Assembly: GCF_031846275.1 (NCBI RefSeq) | Contig: NZ_JAVRIB010000001.1 | Coordinates: 1-64,000, forward strand | DNA length: 64,000 bases | Direction of reading: 5' to 3' | Source: Spectribacter hydrogenoxidans | GTDB taxonomy: Bacteria > Pseudomonadota > Gammaproteobacteria > Nevskiales > Salinisphaeraceae | In this document: one piece after another, positions 42,304-50,993 of the stretch | Position numbering within the stretch: the first letter of the stretch is position 1 | Layout of the letters: each line of letters opens with the position of its first letter | Notes under the pieces: model-generated | What the model saw: the letters and a program-made list of their open reading frames with translations, nothing else | What the model was told of the DNA's origin: nothing | The model's database searches: none | Made by a program: the position numbers and the translations under genes

Positions 42304-43531
42304 GCACGATTTCCTCGGTGACGAAACTCTGGGGTTCCGGGCATTCGCGGGCCGCGCGCAGCGCGCGCAGGATGAGATGATCGGGACGCTCCCGATGCAG
42401 GTCCTGAGGCACCTGCTGGCCGTCGGTGACATAGGCCACCGGCAACTGGCTGCGAACGACGGCGGACAGGGCGCCGCCAATGCGGGTGGCCTCGTCCATC
42501 TTGGTCAGCACGCAGCCGGACAGCGGCGTGGCACGGAATCGCTCGATTACCTGTTGCAGGTCGCGCCCGTGGGCATTGGCCGCCATCACCAGATAGGTGC
42601 GCAATCGATCACGGGCGCCTTCCAGCATCCCCAGCTGGGCGGCGAGGCGCGTATCGCGCGGACTCATGCCGGCGGTGTCCACCAGCACCAGGGTCCGTTC
42701 CGCCAGCCGCGACATCACGGCGGCCAGATCGGCCTTGTCGTCGGCGGCAAACACCGGAATGCCCAGCATCTGGCCATAGCTGAACAGCTGCTGCCGCCCG
42801 CCGACGCGCATGCTGTCGGTGGTCACCAGCGCCACATCCCGCAGGCCGTGTCGCTGGGTATAGCGCGCTGCGAGCTTGGCAATCGTGGTGGTCTTGCCCA
42901 CCCCGGTCGGGCCCACCAGGGCGATCACGCCACCATCCTGCAACGGATCCCGGCGCGGCACTGGGATGCGCTGACGCAACAGGCTCAGTGCCTTGACCGG
43001 GCGGCGACCGTCACCGGGTTCCGGCAGGGCCTCGGCGATTTCCCGGGCCAGCGTCGAATCCACGCCGATACCAGCCAGTTCACGAACGGCTTCGGCCCGG
43101 TGCGGTTGACGCTGACACCAGTCGCGGGAAATCAGCGAACCAACCTGGCGCTCGAGCAGACTGCGGACATTGTCGAGATCACGTCGCACCTCGGCCAGAT
43201 GCGGATCCTGGGCCCAGACGATGCGTTGTGCCGACGGATTTCCGTCGGTCGGCGCCGGCGCCTTGTCAGCCCGGTTGCCGGCATCGGCAGGCGGCGCCTC
43301 GCGCCGAGGTGCGGCCGATCGCGACGCAGCTGTGGGCGCGCCGTCACTGGCGGGCCGGTTCTGCTGCAGCGCCTGGTGCACCAGGGATTCGTCGTAATCC
43401 ACCGCCGCCACGACCTCCACGTGATCGTCGACCCGGCGGCTGGAGAGGATGACCGCATCCGGCCCCTGTTCTTCCCGGACCCGGCGGATCGCCGCCCGCA
43501 TGTCCGTTTCCACGAAACGTTTGATTTTCAT
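42290..43531 (-). CDS. flhF: Flagellar placement GTPase FlhF
   Basis: A 413-residue SRP-type GTPase that marks the pole for flagellum assembly. N-terminal B domain 'KIKRFVETDMRAAIRRVREEQGPDAVILSSRRV' (key GPDAVILS), then the linker, N domain and G domain with 'VGPTGVGKTTTIAKLAAR', 'DTAGMSPRD' and 'LTKMDEATRIGG'. The ATG at 43531 follows GAGGAGAAG; a TTG one codon upstream is not needed. Confidence 0.96.
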   Translation of the reverse strand: MKIKRFVETDMRAAIRRVREEQGPDAVILSSRRVDDHVEVVAAVDYDESLVHQALQQNRPASDGAPTAASRSAAPRREAPPADAGNRADKAPAPTDGNPSAQRIVWAQDPHLAEVRRDLDNVRSLLERQVGSLISRDWCQRQPHRAEAVRELAGIGVDSTLAREIAEALPEPGDGRRPVKALSLLRQRIPVPRRDPLQDGGVIALVGPTGVGKTTTIAKLAARYTQRHGLRDVALVTTDSMRVGGRQQLFSYGQMLGIPVFAADDKADLAAVMSRLAERTLVLVDTAGMSPRDTRLAAQLGMLEGARDRLRTYLVMAANAHGRDLQQVIERFRATPLSGCVLTKMDEATRIGGALSAVVRSQLPVAYVTDGQQVPQDLHRERPDHLILRALRAARECPEPQSFVTEEIVHACA

Positions 43532-43562
43532 CAACTTCTCCTCGACGACCCTCGCCCCGGCC

Positions 43563-45647
43563 CTAGCCGGTGACGGAGTCGGTCATGCGAATCTGCCGAT
43601 CCGGCGGAATCTCGTTGTAGGCCAGCACATGCAGCCCCTTGACGCTGTTGCGGATGAAGCGGGCGAGCATGCCGCGCAAGCCGGCCGGTACCAGCAGTAC
43701 CGCCGGCCTGCCGGCGGTTTCCTGGCGCTGGGTGAACTGCTTGAGCGCGTCGTGCATGCGTTCCGCGAGTCCCGGTTCGATGGCGTGCTGACTGTCCTGG
43801 AGTGACTGGTGCAACATGCGTTCCAGGGGCTCGGCCAGGGTCGCCACCGGCAATTCGGCTTCCATGCCGTTGATTTCCTGGACAATCTGCCGGCCAAGCG
43901 CGACGCGGACTGCCGCCGTGAGGGTGACGGGATCCTGACTGGCGCCACCCTGGGCTGCCAGCGCTTCGGCGATGCCGCGCATGTTGCGTACGGATACGCC
44001 CTCTTCCAGCAGACTGCCGAGCACCTTGACCACCACCGACAGCGGCAGGAGTTTGGGCACGAGGTCCTCGACCAGCCTGGGCGCGGCACGCGCGAGGTTG
44101 TCGAGCAGATGCTGCACTTCGTCATGGCCGAGCAGTTCGGCGGCATGGGTGCGCAGTGCCTGACTGAGATGGGTGGCAATCACCGTGGTCGGGTCCACCA
44201 CGGTCCAGCCGTTCTCCTGTGCGCTGTCGCGCTGACCGGGCTCGATCCAGTAGGCGGGCAGACCAAAGGCCGGGTCCCGGGTCTCGATACCCTCAACCGG
44301 CCCGAATACCTGGCCCGGGTTGAGAGCCATCTCGCGGTCGACGCGGACCTCGCCAGCGGCCACCGGCACCCCGTGGATGGCGATGCGGTACCCCTCGGGC
44401 GGCAACGACAGGTCGTCGCGGATGTGGACCGGGTGCATCAGGAATCCGAGTTCCCGGGTGAGCTTCTTGCGCACGCCCTTGACCCGACCCATCAACTCAC
44501 CACCCTGCCGGCTGTCGGCCAGCGGGATCAGCTTGTAGCCGACCTCCAGGCCGATGACATCGTCCGCCGCCACGTCGTCCCAGCCCAGTTCGCGCGGTGT
44601 CTGCGGACCGCTGTCGACCGGCTCGTTCTGGCGCAGGGTTTCGGCCTGCCGGCGGCGGTGGAGCAGATAGGCCGCGCCACCGGCTGCCGCAGCCAGCGTG
44701 AGAAACGCCAGATTGGGCATGCCGGGGATCAGCCCCAGCACCAGCAGTACGCCCGCCGTCACCAATAGCGTCCGCGGGGAACTGAAAAGCTGGCCCACCA
44801 TCTGGGCACTCATGTCCTGAGGCTGGGACATGCGAGTGACCAGAATCGCAACCGAAGTGGACAGCAGCAGCGCCGGGACCTGGGCCACCAGCCCATCGCC
44901 GATGGTCAGCAGCGTATAGACCTGCAGAGCCTCGCCGGCCGGCAAACCGCGTTGCAGCATGCCGATGGCCAGACCACCGAAAATGTTGATGAACAGGATC
45001 AGCAGGCCGGCAATGGCATCGCCGCGCACGAACTTGCTGGCGCCATCCATGGAGCCGTAGAAATCGGCTTCCTGGCGGACTTCTTCGCGACGCGCGGCAG
45101 CCTCCTCGCGAGTGAGTGAACCGGCGTTGAGATCGGCGTCGATGGCCATCTGCTTGCCCGGCAGGGCATCCAGCGTGAAGCGGGCGCTGACTTCCGAGAT
45201 GCGCTCGGCGCCCTTGGTCACCACCACGAAGTTGATCAGCGTGATGATGGCGAACACCACCAGACCCACGGCGTAATCACCGCCGATCACGAACTCGCCG
45301 AAGGCCTGGATGACCTGGCCGGCGGCATCCGGGCCGGTGTGACCCTCTAGCAGTACCACGCGGGTTGAGGCCACGTTCAGGGCCAGCCGCAACAACGTGA
45401 CCATCAGCAGGACCGTGGGGAAGGCGGTGAAATCCAGCGGTCGCATGACATAGATCACTGCCAGCAGAATGGCGATGGCCAGCGCGATGTTGAAACTGAA
45501 GAAGGCGTCCAGCGCAATCGGCGGCAGCGGAACCACCATCATCGACAGCATCACCAGCAGCATGACCGGCACGCCCAGGCCGCGCGTGAGCCAACCCCGC
45601 AGGGCGAAAATGCGGGTCAATGGCGAAGAGGCGACGGCGTCGGCCAT
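43563..45647 (-). CDS. flhA: Flagellar export gate protein FlhA
   Basis: A 694-residue type III export gate component with about eight N-terminal membrane helices (to about 330) and a large cytosolic domain. 'RFTLDALPGKQMAIDADLNAG' is the highly conserved FHIPEP loop. Normal length. Follows flhB and precedes flhF with a 31-base gap. Confidence 0.97.
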   Translation of the reverse strand: MADAVASSPLTRIFALRGWLTRGLGVPVMLLVMLSMMVVPLPPIALDAFFSFNIALAIAILLAVIYVMRPLDFTAFPTVLLMVTLLRLALNVASTRVVLLEGHTGPDAAGQVIQAFGEFVIGGDYAVGLVVFAIITLINFVVVTKGAERISEVSARFTLDALPGKQMAIDADLNAGSLTREEAAARREEVRQEADFYGSMDGASKFVRGDAIAGLLILFINIFGGLAIGMLQRGLPAGEALQVYTLLTIGDGLVAQVPALLLSTSVAILVTRMSQPQDMSAQMVGQLFSSPRTLLVTAGVLLVLGLIPGMPNLAFLTLAAAAGGAAYLLHRRRQAETLRQNEPVDSGPQTPRELGWDDVAADDVIGLEVGYKLIPLADSRQGGELMGRVKGVRKKLTRELGFLMHPVHIRDDLSLPPEGYRIAIHGVPVAAGEVRVDREMALNPGQVFGPVEGIETRDPAFGLPAYWIEPGQRDSAQENGWTVVDPTTVIATHLSQALRTHAAELLGHDEVQHLLDNLARAAPRLVEDLVPKLLPLSVVVKVLGSLLEEGVSVRNMRGIAEALAAQGGASQDPVTLTAAVRVALGRQIVQEINGMEAELPVATLAEPLERMLHQSLQDSQHAIEPGLAERMHDALKQFTQRQETAGRPAVLLVPAGLRGMLARFIRNSVKGLHVLAYNEIPPDRQIRMTDSVTG

Positions 45648-45650
45648 GGA

Positions 45651-46790
45651 TTACTCCGGTGAGGGTGCGCCCGCCGGCGCATCAGGCAGATCGAATCGGG
45701 GCAGATCGGGTCCCGGCGTACCCGGCCGATGTGCCCGCAACTGGAAGACATAGGTCAGCAACTGTGCGACCGCGGTGTAGAGCGTCACCGGCACGTCCTG
45801 GCCCACGTCCGCCGAGGCATACAGGGCGCGGGCCAGCGGCGGTGCGGACACCATCGGCACCCGATGCTGGATCGCACGCTCGCGAATGCGGGCAGCCAGA
45901 TGGTCGGCCCCGGTGGCAACCACCCGGGGAGCACTCATGGTGTCGGGGTCATACTTCAGCGCCACCGCGAAGTGGGTCGGGTTGGTCACCACCACATCCG
46001 CCGTGGGCACGTCCTCGAGCATGCGACGCCCGGCCGCCGCCTGCTGCAGCTGGCGCTGCCGTGACTTGACCTCCGGCTTGCCCTCGGTGTCCTTGAGTTC
46101 GTCACGGACCTCCTGCCGGGTCATGCGCAATTCCTTGGTGTGCTGATGGATCTGCACCGGCACATCCACCAGCGCAATCAGCGCCAGCCCGCCCAGCAGC
46201 CACAATCCGAGATAAAGGCATAGCTGCAGGCCGCGCACGATGCCGCTGGCAGCGGGGGCCACGGACAGCTGCAGGAGTTCGTCGCCGTAGACGGCGACAT
46301 AGAGCACGGTGATCCCGCCGAGCACCGCGAACTTCAAAAACGCCTTGCCGAGTTCGGTCAGGCTGCGGGCGGAAAACATGCGCTTGATCCCCTGCAGGGG
46401 GTCGAGGCGACTGCCCTTGGGCGCGGTGGCCTTCCAGCTGAAGTTCCACCCGCCCAGCAGTAGCGGCGCGGCAATTGCCGCCACCCCGGTCATCACCAGC
46501 AGCGGCACCATCAGCCAGAGCCCCTGGGCCAGTCCGGCCGCGAGTCCCTCGGTCAGGGCATGACTGTCGAGTGCATCCGCACGATCCAGACGCAGGCCAC
46601 CGGTCAGCAGGGCCAGGGCCTGATGCCCCGCCCAGCCGCTGAATCCCCCCATGCCGAGCATGCCGGCCGCCACCAGCGCCAGCGCGCCCAACTCGCGGGA
46701 GCGGGCAATCTGGCCTTCCTTGCGAGCGTCGCGGCGCCGCTTCGGCGTCGGCGCCTCGGTGCGTTCGGCGGCAGGTTTTTGTTGTGCCAT
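45651..46790 (-). CDS. flhB: Flagellar export switch protein FlhB
   Basis: A 379-residue export apparatus protein. Four helices (about 33-210) are followed by the autocleaving cytosolic domain with N270-P271-T272-H273 ('VVTNPTHFAVALKY'). It switches export from rod/hook to filament substrates with FliK. The ATG at 46790 fits the 'ERTEAPTPKRRRDARKEGQI' N-terminus; upstream residues are spurious. C-terminal tail is Pro/Gly rich. Confidence 0.96.
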   Translation of the reverse strand: MAQQKPAAERTEAPTPKRRRDARKEGQIARSRELGALALVAAGMLGMGGFSGWAGHQALALLTGGLRLDRADALDSHALTEGLAAGLAQGLWLMVPLLVMTGVAAIAAPLLLGGWNFSWKATAPKGSRLDPLQGIKRMFSARSLTELGKAFLKFAVLGGITVLYVAVYGDELLQLSVAPAASGIVRGLQLCLYLGLWLLGGLALIALVDVPVQIHQHTKELRMTRQEVRDELKDTEGKPEVKSRQRQLQQAAAGRRMLEDVPTADVVVTNPTHFAVALKYDPDTMSAPRVVATGADHLAARIRERAIQHRVPMVSAPPLARALYASADVGQDVPVTLYTAVAQLLTYVFQLRAHRPGTPGPDLPRFDLPDAPAGAPSPE

Positions 46791-46794
46791 CGGA

Positions 46795-47568
46795 TCAGAC
46801 GCCGATGAACGCAGCGATGAAGGCCCAGGCCTGCTCGAGACGACGCTCGAACACCACCGCCATCGCATCCAGCGTCATCGGCAGCACGGCCAGCGCGAAC
46901 AGCAGGGCAGCAGGCAGGCCGATGGCAAACAGATTCAGACTCGGCGCCGAACGGCTGATGATGCCGAAGGACAGGTTGACCACCAGGATCGCCAGCGTCG
47001 CCGGCAGGGCAATCTGCATGGCCCCGGCAAACAGGTGCACGCCGTAGTCGGCCACCGCCCGGGCCACATCCGGGGTGAAGCCGATGGCGCCGACCGGCAG
47101 GGTATGAAAACTGGTGGCAACAAAGCTGATCAGCGCCAGGTGGCCGCCCAGGGCGAGAAACAGCAGCGTGGTCAGGATCACGAAATACTGGCTGACCACG
47201 GGAGTCTGCACGCCGCGCAGCGGATCCGCCAGCGTGGCAAATCCCAGGCCCGCGCCCATGGCAATGACCATGCCGCCCAGAACGATGCCCTCGAATACCA
47301 GCTGCAGGACAAACCCCATGGTCAGCCCGATGAGCATCTGTTGCAGTACCGCCGTCCACCAGGCGACCGAAAAGGTGGCCAGAACCGGTGGCGGCGGCAG
47401 TATCGCCATCAGCGCGATGGTCACCGCCACGGCCAGGGTCAGACGGGCACGCGCCGCGATCATCCGCGAACCGAACACCGGCGCGGCGATGGTCATGGCC
47501 CCAACCCGAAGAAAGGGCCAGAAGAACGCGTTGACCCAGGCGGCAAGCTGCTCGACGGTGAAGCTCAC
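46795..47568 (-). CDS. fliR: Flagellar export protein FliR
   Basis: A 257-residue, largely hydrophobic inner-membrane export gate protein with six or so helices, 'FFWPFLRVGAMTIAAPVFGSRMI' at the start in part and 'GFATLADPLRG' in the middle. GTG start overlapping the fliQ stop (GTGA). Confidence 0.93.
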   Translation of the reverse strand: MSFTVEQLAAWVNAFFWPFLRVGAMTIAAPVFGSRMIAARARLTLAVAVTIALMAILPPPPVLATFSVAWWTAVLQQMLIGLTMGFVLQLVFEGIVLGGMVIAMGAGLGFATLADPLRGVQTPVVSQYFVILTTLLFLALGGHLALISFVATSFHTLPVGAIGFTPDVARAVADYGVHLFAGAMQIALPATLAILVVNLSFGIISRSAPSLNLFAIGLPAALLFALAVLPMTLDAMAVVFERRLEQAWAFIAAFIGV

Positions 47569-47834
47569 CCCAGCCGCTCCGGGATCATGAGAATCAGCTC
47601 ACGGGTGTAGTCGACCAGCACCCGCAGCATCCACGGCCCGGTGGCCACCAGCACCGCCGCCATCGCAAGCAGCTTGGGGATGAACGACAGCGTCATCTCG
47701 TTGATCTGGGTAGCGGCCTGGAACACACCGATGATCAGGCCCACCACCAGGGCGGTAATCAGCAGCGGCGCGCCGATCAGCAGCGCCAGGGTCAGCGCGC
47801 CACGGCCGAACTCGATCACCTCATCCGGACTCAT
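47565..47834 (-). CDS. fliQ: Flagellar export protein FliQ
   Basis: An 89-residue membrane protein with two helices; 'GVFQAATQINEMTLSFIPKL' is the family signature. Overlaps fliP (ATGA) and fliR. Confidence 0.95.
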   Translation of the reverse strand: MSPDEVIEFGRGALTLALLIGAPLLITALVVGLIIGVFQAATQINEMTLSFIPKLLAMAAVLVATGPWMLRVLVDYTRELILMIPERLG

Positions 47835-48577
47835 TGATAGAAGGTCCCGGCGAGGCTGCCCATTACCAGCGCCCAGCCGTCCACCAGCACGAACAGCATG
47901 ATCTTGAACGGCAGGGATATGAGCATCGGCGAGAGCATCATCATGCCCATGGACATGAGCACGCTGGCCACCACCAGATCGATGACCACGAACGGGATGA
48001 ACAGCATGAAACCGATCTGGAAGGCAGTGGTCAGCTCACTGGTGACAAATGCCGCCAGCAGCACCGGAAACGGCACGTCCTCGCGGCTGGCATAGCCCTC
48101 CGGCTGGCCGGCCAGGTCCGCAAAGGTGTTGAGGCTGGAGGTTCGGGTCTGATCGAGCATGAAGGCCCGCAGCGGCGTCACGCCCACCGATACCGCTTCC
48201 TCGGCGGGGAGGCTGCCATCCAGATACGGGGTGACCGCATCGTCGTAGATGGTCTGCAGCACCGGCGCCATGACGAACAGCGTCAGGAACAGGGCCAGGC
48301 CGACCAGAATCTGATTGGAGGGGGTCTGGCCGGTGCCCAGGGCGTGCCGCAGCAGACCCAGCACGATGACGATGCGGGTAAACGAGGTCATGGTCAGCAG
48401 AATTGCCGGCAACAGCGTGATCGCCGTCATCGCCAGCAGCACCTGCAGTGACAGGGAGTAGGTCTGCCCACCCTCGCCGTTGCCGGTAACCGTCACCGCC
48501 GGCAGCGCCTGGGCCGAGACCAGCGTCGGCAGTACCAGCAACGCCAGACCCAGCAGTCCGGGCAGCATCCGCCTCAC
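47831..48577 (-). CDS. fliP: Flagellar export protein FliP
   Basis: A 248-residue gate component with a signal peptide ('LLGLALLVLPTLVSAQA') and four helices; 'MTSFTRIVIVLGLLRHALG', 'TSELTTAFQIGFMLFIPF' and 'SMGMMMLSPMLISLPFKIMLF' in part are diagnostic. GTG 48577 overlaps the fliO stop (GTGA) and is preferred to the ATG at 48568 for coupling. Confidence 0.95.
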   Translation of the reverse strand: MRRMLPGLLGLALLVLPTLVSAQALPAVTVTGNGEGGQTYSLSLQVLLAMTAITLLPAILLTMTSFTRIVIVLGLLRHALGTGQTPSNQILVGLALFLTLFVMAPVLQTIYDDAVTPYLDGSLPAEEAVSVGVTPLRAFMLDQTRTSSLNTFADLAGQPEGYASREDVPFPVLLAAFVTSELTTAFQIGFMLFIPFVVIDLVVASVLMSMGMMMLSPMLISLPFKIMLFVLVDGWALVMGSLAGTFYQ

Positions 48578-48936
48578 AGGTTCTGACTCCGGCCGCGCAG
48601 CCGCGCCAGCAGATCGCCGAAGCTGGCCGCTTCCGGCACTGCCGCGGCGGGTGGTGCATCCAGTTCGGCCAGAGTGCGGACGCTGCCGGCAGCCACCCCC
48701 AGCAACAGGGTTCGCCCACCCGCTTCGACCACCACCACCCGCTCCTTGGCACCAACGGCCGCCGCGGCGTGGATCCGGATGCCGCCACTGCGCGCACCGA
48801 TGCCGCCATGTACCCGGCGTAACAACCACAGCACCGTCAGCATTGCCGCCAGGACCAGCAACAGCGAGAGCAGGACCTGCCCCCAGCCAACCAGGGGCAT
48901 GGCGACACTGCCGGCCGCCTCGGTTGCAGCTTCCAT
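48574..48936 (-). CDS. fliO: Flagellar biosynthetic protein FliO
   Basis: A 120-residue protein with one membrane helix (about 18-40, 'VLLSLLLVLAAMLTVLWLLRR') and a small cytosolic domain ('AVGAKERVVVVEAGGRTLLLGV'). Helps stabilise FliP during export gate assembly. Positioned between fliN and fliP as usual. Confidence 0.88.
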   Translation of the reverse strand: MEAATEAAGSVAMPLVGWGQVLLSLLLVLAAMLTVLWLLRRVHGGIGARSGGIRIHAAAAVGAKERVVVVEAGGRTLLLGVAAGSVRTLAELDAPPAAAVPEAASFGDLLARLRGRSQNL

Positions 48937-48938
48937 GA

Positions 48939-49328
48939 TCAGCGCAGGTTGCGGATGCGTTCGGCAGGGCTGACCACATCGATCAGACGCACGCCGAACT
49001 TGTCATTTACCACCACCACTTCACCGTGGGCCACGAGAGTGCCGTTGACGTAGACGTCCAGCGGCTCACCGGCGGCGCGGTCGAGTTCCACGACCGACCC
49101 CTGGTTGAGTTGCAACAGGCTGCGGATCGGCAGCCGGGTACGACCCACCTCCATCGACAGCGTGATCGAGACGTCGAGGATGACGTCGAGATTCACATCG
49201 CCGTTCTCGGCAGCGGACGAGTTGGGGTGGCCATCCTGCTCGTGCAGTTCATCGAAATCGGCCCTGGCCACATCGCTGCGGGCCTTGCCGTTGGGCTGGT
49301 CGGTGACGGTGTTGTCCATGGAATTCAT
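48939..49328 (-). CDS. fliN: Flagellar motor switch protein FliN
   Basis: A 129-residue C-ring protein. The SpoA domain shows 'VILDVSITLSMEVGRTRLPIRSLLQLNQGSVVELDR' and 'GEPLDVYVNGTLVAHGEVVVVNDKFGVRL' in part. The start may be ATG 49328 or 49319. N-terminal 45 residues are acidic and disordered. Confidence 0.94.
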   Translation of the reverse strand: MNSMDNTVTDQPNGKARSDVARADFDELHEQDGHPNSSAAENGDVNLDVILDVSITLSMEVGRTRLPIRSLLQLNQGSVVELDRAAGEPLDVYVNGTLVAHGEVVVVNDKFGVRLIDVVSPAERIRNLR

Positions 49329-49332
49329 CGCT

Positions 49333-50337
49333 CTAGTGAGTGGTGCGTTGTGCCGGCGGATCACGCCGGATCACGCCTTTGATTTGCAGGGCGTTGTTGC
49401 CGCGGGAGTTACCGAACTGGCAGCGGAAGGTCGGAATGCCCTCTACCTGCAGCGCCACTTCGGGCGGGAGATCGATGGGCAGAATGTCGCCGGCCTTGAG
49501 GCGCACCAGCTCACCCAGCTTCATGCGCTTTTGCAGCAGAACGCTGGATACATCCACTTCCGCATCCTTGATCTGCTCGCGCAGCGCGGCCGCCCAGCCC
49601 TCGTCGCGCTCCTTGCGATCACTCTGGATGCCGGCATCGAGCAGTTCCCGAATGGGTTCCAGCATCGCGTAGGGCAGCGTCACGTGGACCTGGCCGCCGC
49701 CACCCTCCAGTTCGACATGGAAGCGACTGACCACGACTACCTCGGACGGGCTGACGATGGTGGCCAGATGGGGGTTCATTTCCGACTGGACATGCTCGAA
49801 CTCGATATCCATAACCGGTGCCCAGGCCTCGATCAGGTCCGTGAAGGCCTTGTCGAGCAGCAGCCGCACGACCCGCATCTCGGTGGGCGTGAATTCGCGG
49901 CCTTCGATCTTGGTCTGGTACCGCCCGTCACCGCCGAAGAAGTTGTCGACCAGCGTGAACACCAGCCTGGGCTCGAACACGATCAGCGCAGTGCCGCGCA
50001 GGGGCCTTACGCGAACCATGTTGAGGTTGCTGGGCACGTAGAGGGTCTGCAGATATTCCGCATATTTCTGGTTTTCGACGCCCACCACGTTGAGTTCGGG
50101 CGAACGCCGAAGCATGTTGAACAGGGAGATGCGGAACGCCCGGGCAAAACGCTCGTTGATCATTTCCAGCGTGGGCAATCGGCCACGCACGATGCGATCC
50201 TGGGTGGCAAGGTCGAATTGCTGCACCTCGCCCGGCCGGGACGGCACCGGATCGGTGTCGACCGCACCGCTGTCCACGCCATGGAGCAGCGCGTCGATCT
50301 CGTCCTGGCTGAGAATTTCCTCGTCGCTAGAAGCCAT
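49333..50337 (-). CDS. fliM: Flagellar motor switch protein FliM
   Basis: A 334-residue C-ring protein. The CheY-P-binding N-terminal peptide is 'EILSQDEIDALLHGVD', followed by the CheC-like middle domain ('GGDGRYQTKIEGREFTPTEMRVV' in part) and the C-terminal SpoA domain. Start ATG 50337 overlaps the fliL stop by one base. Confidence 0.96.
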   Translation of the reverse strand: MASSDEEILSQDEIDALLHGVDSGAVDTDPVPSRPGEVQQFDLATQDRIVRGRLPTLEMINERFARAFRISLFNMLRRSPELNVVGVENQKYAEYLQTLYVPSNLNMVRVRPLRGTALIVFEPRLVFTLVDNFFGGDGRYQTKIEGREFTPTEMRVVRLLLDKAFTDLIEAWAPVMDIEFEHVQSEMNPHLATIVSPSEVVVVSRFHVELEGGGGQVHVTLPYAMLEPIRELLDAGIQSDRKERDEGWAAALREQIKDAEVDVSSVLLQKRMKLGELVRLKAGDILPIDLPPEVALQVEGIPTFRCQFGNSRGNNALQIKGVIRRDPPAQRTTH

Positions 50338-50834
50338 TACTGCATCACCATGCTGGTGAAGTAGAGTGCTTCGACCGCGCCGGTTTCGCCGGCGTCAGCC
50401 AGTACCTTGCGAACCTCGTCGAGGGCAGCTGCCTGAAGCGCTTCCTTGTCGGCGCGGGTCGCCAGCTCCTCGAAGCGCCGGCTTCCCAGCAGCAGCAGGA
50501 GCCGATTGCGAATCACCGGGAGATGGGTTTCCAGAGCCGTCACCATCTCCTCGTGGCGCGTCATCACCTCGACATCGGTCTGCAGAAACCGCATGGCCTG
50601 GTCGTCGGCGAGATTGACCACGAACGCATCACCCAGTGACACGTAGTAGGGATTGGCGAGCGAGGGCGATGCCTCGGCCGTCTCGGCAGCGGCCTGATTG
50701 GCCAGCGCAAACCACCAGAAGGCGGCACCGGCCGCCGCCAGAGCCAGCAACGTGGCAAGACCGCTCAGAATCAGAATCAGACCGCCCTGCTGGCGAGATC
50801 GCGGGCGGAACGAGGGACGAACATGTCGGGACAT
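50337..50834 (-). CDS. fliL: Flagellar basal-body protein FliL
   Basis: A 165-residue single-pass protein: basic N-terminus, helix at about 18-40 ('LILILSGLATLLALAAAGAAFWWF' in part) and a periplasmic stomatin-like domain ('YVSLGDAFVVNLADD', 'LRFLQTDVEVM' like blocks, 'LLLLGSRRFEEL'). It supports stators. ATG 50834 is preferred over the upstream TTG at 50867. The first gene after a sigma-54 promoter. Confidence 0.93.
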   Translation of the reverse strand: MSRHVRPSFRPRSRQQGGLILILSGLATLLALAAAGAAFWWFALANQAAAETAEASPSLANPYYVSLGDAFVVNLADDQAMRFLQTDVEVMTRHEEMVTALETHLPVIRNRLLLLLGSRRFEELATRADKEALQAAALDEVRKVLADAGETGAVEALYFTSMVMQ

Positions 50835-50870
50835 CGGGCCAGGCAGTGAAGAAGTGTGGGATGACAAGGA

Positions 50871-50885
50871 GCAACCCCTGTGCCA
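50871..50885 (-). promoter_or_regulatory. Sigma-54 promoter of the fliL operon
   Basis: Minus strand TGGCAC-AGGGG-TTGC: the GG (-24) and GC (-12) are ten bases apart, matching the sigma-54 consensus almost perfectly. The start of transcription would be near 50858, 25 bases before the fliL ATG. AT-rich DNA upstream (50895-50940) could hold activator sites. Confidence 0.85.
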
Positions 50886-50993
50886 GGCCTTGTGGGGGAA
50901 TTTTCTTTTTGGAATTAAATGGTTACCCGGGAGAGAATTTCGAACGCCAATTACCCGTCCCGGTGGTCGGCAGCCGCCGCCAAAAAACCGGCG

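Noticed and set aside
50960..50993. Intrinsic terminator after fliK
   Set aside because: A T-run exists on the minus strand but the only possible stem would place the T-run in the loop, so it is not a standard terminator.
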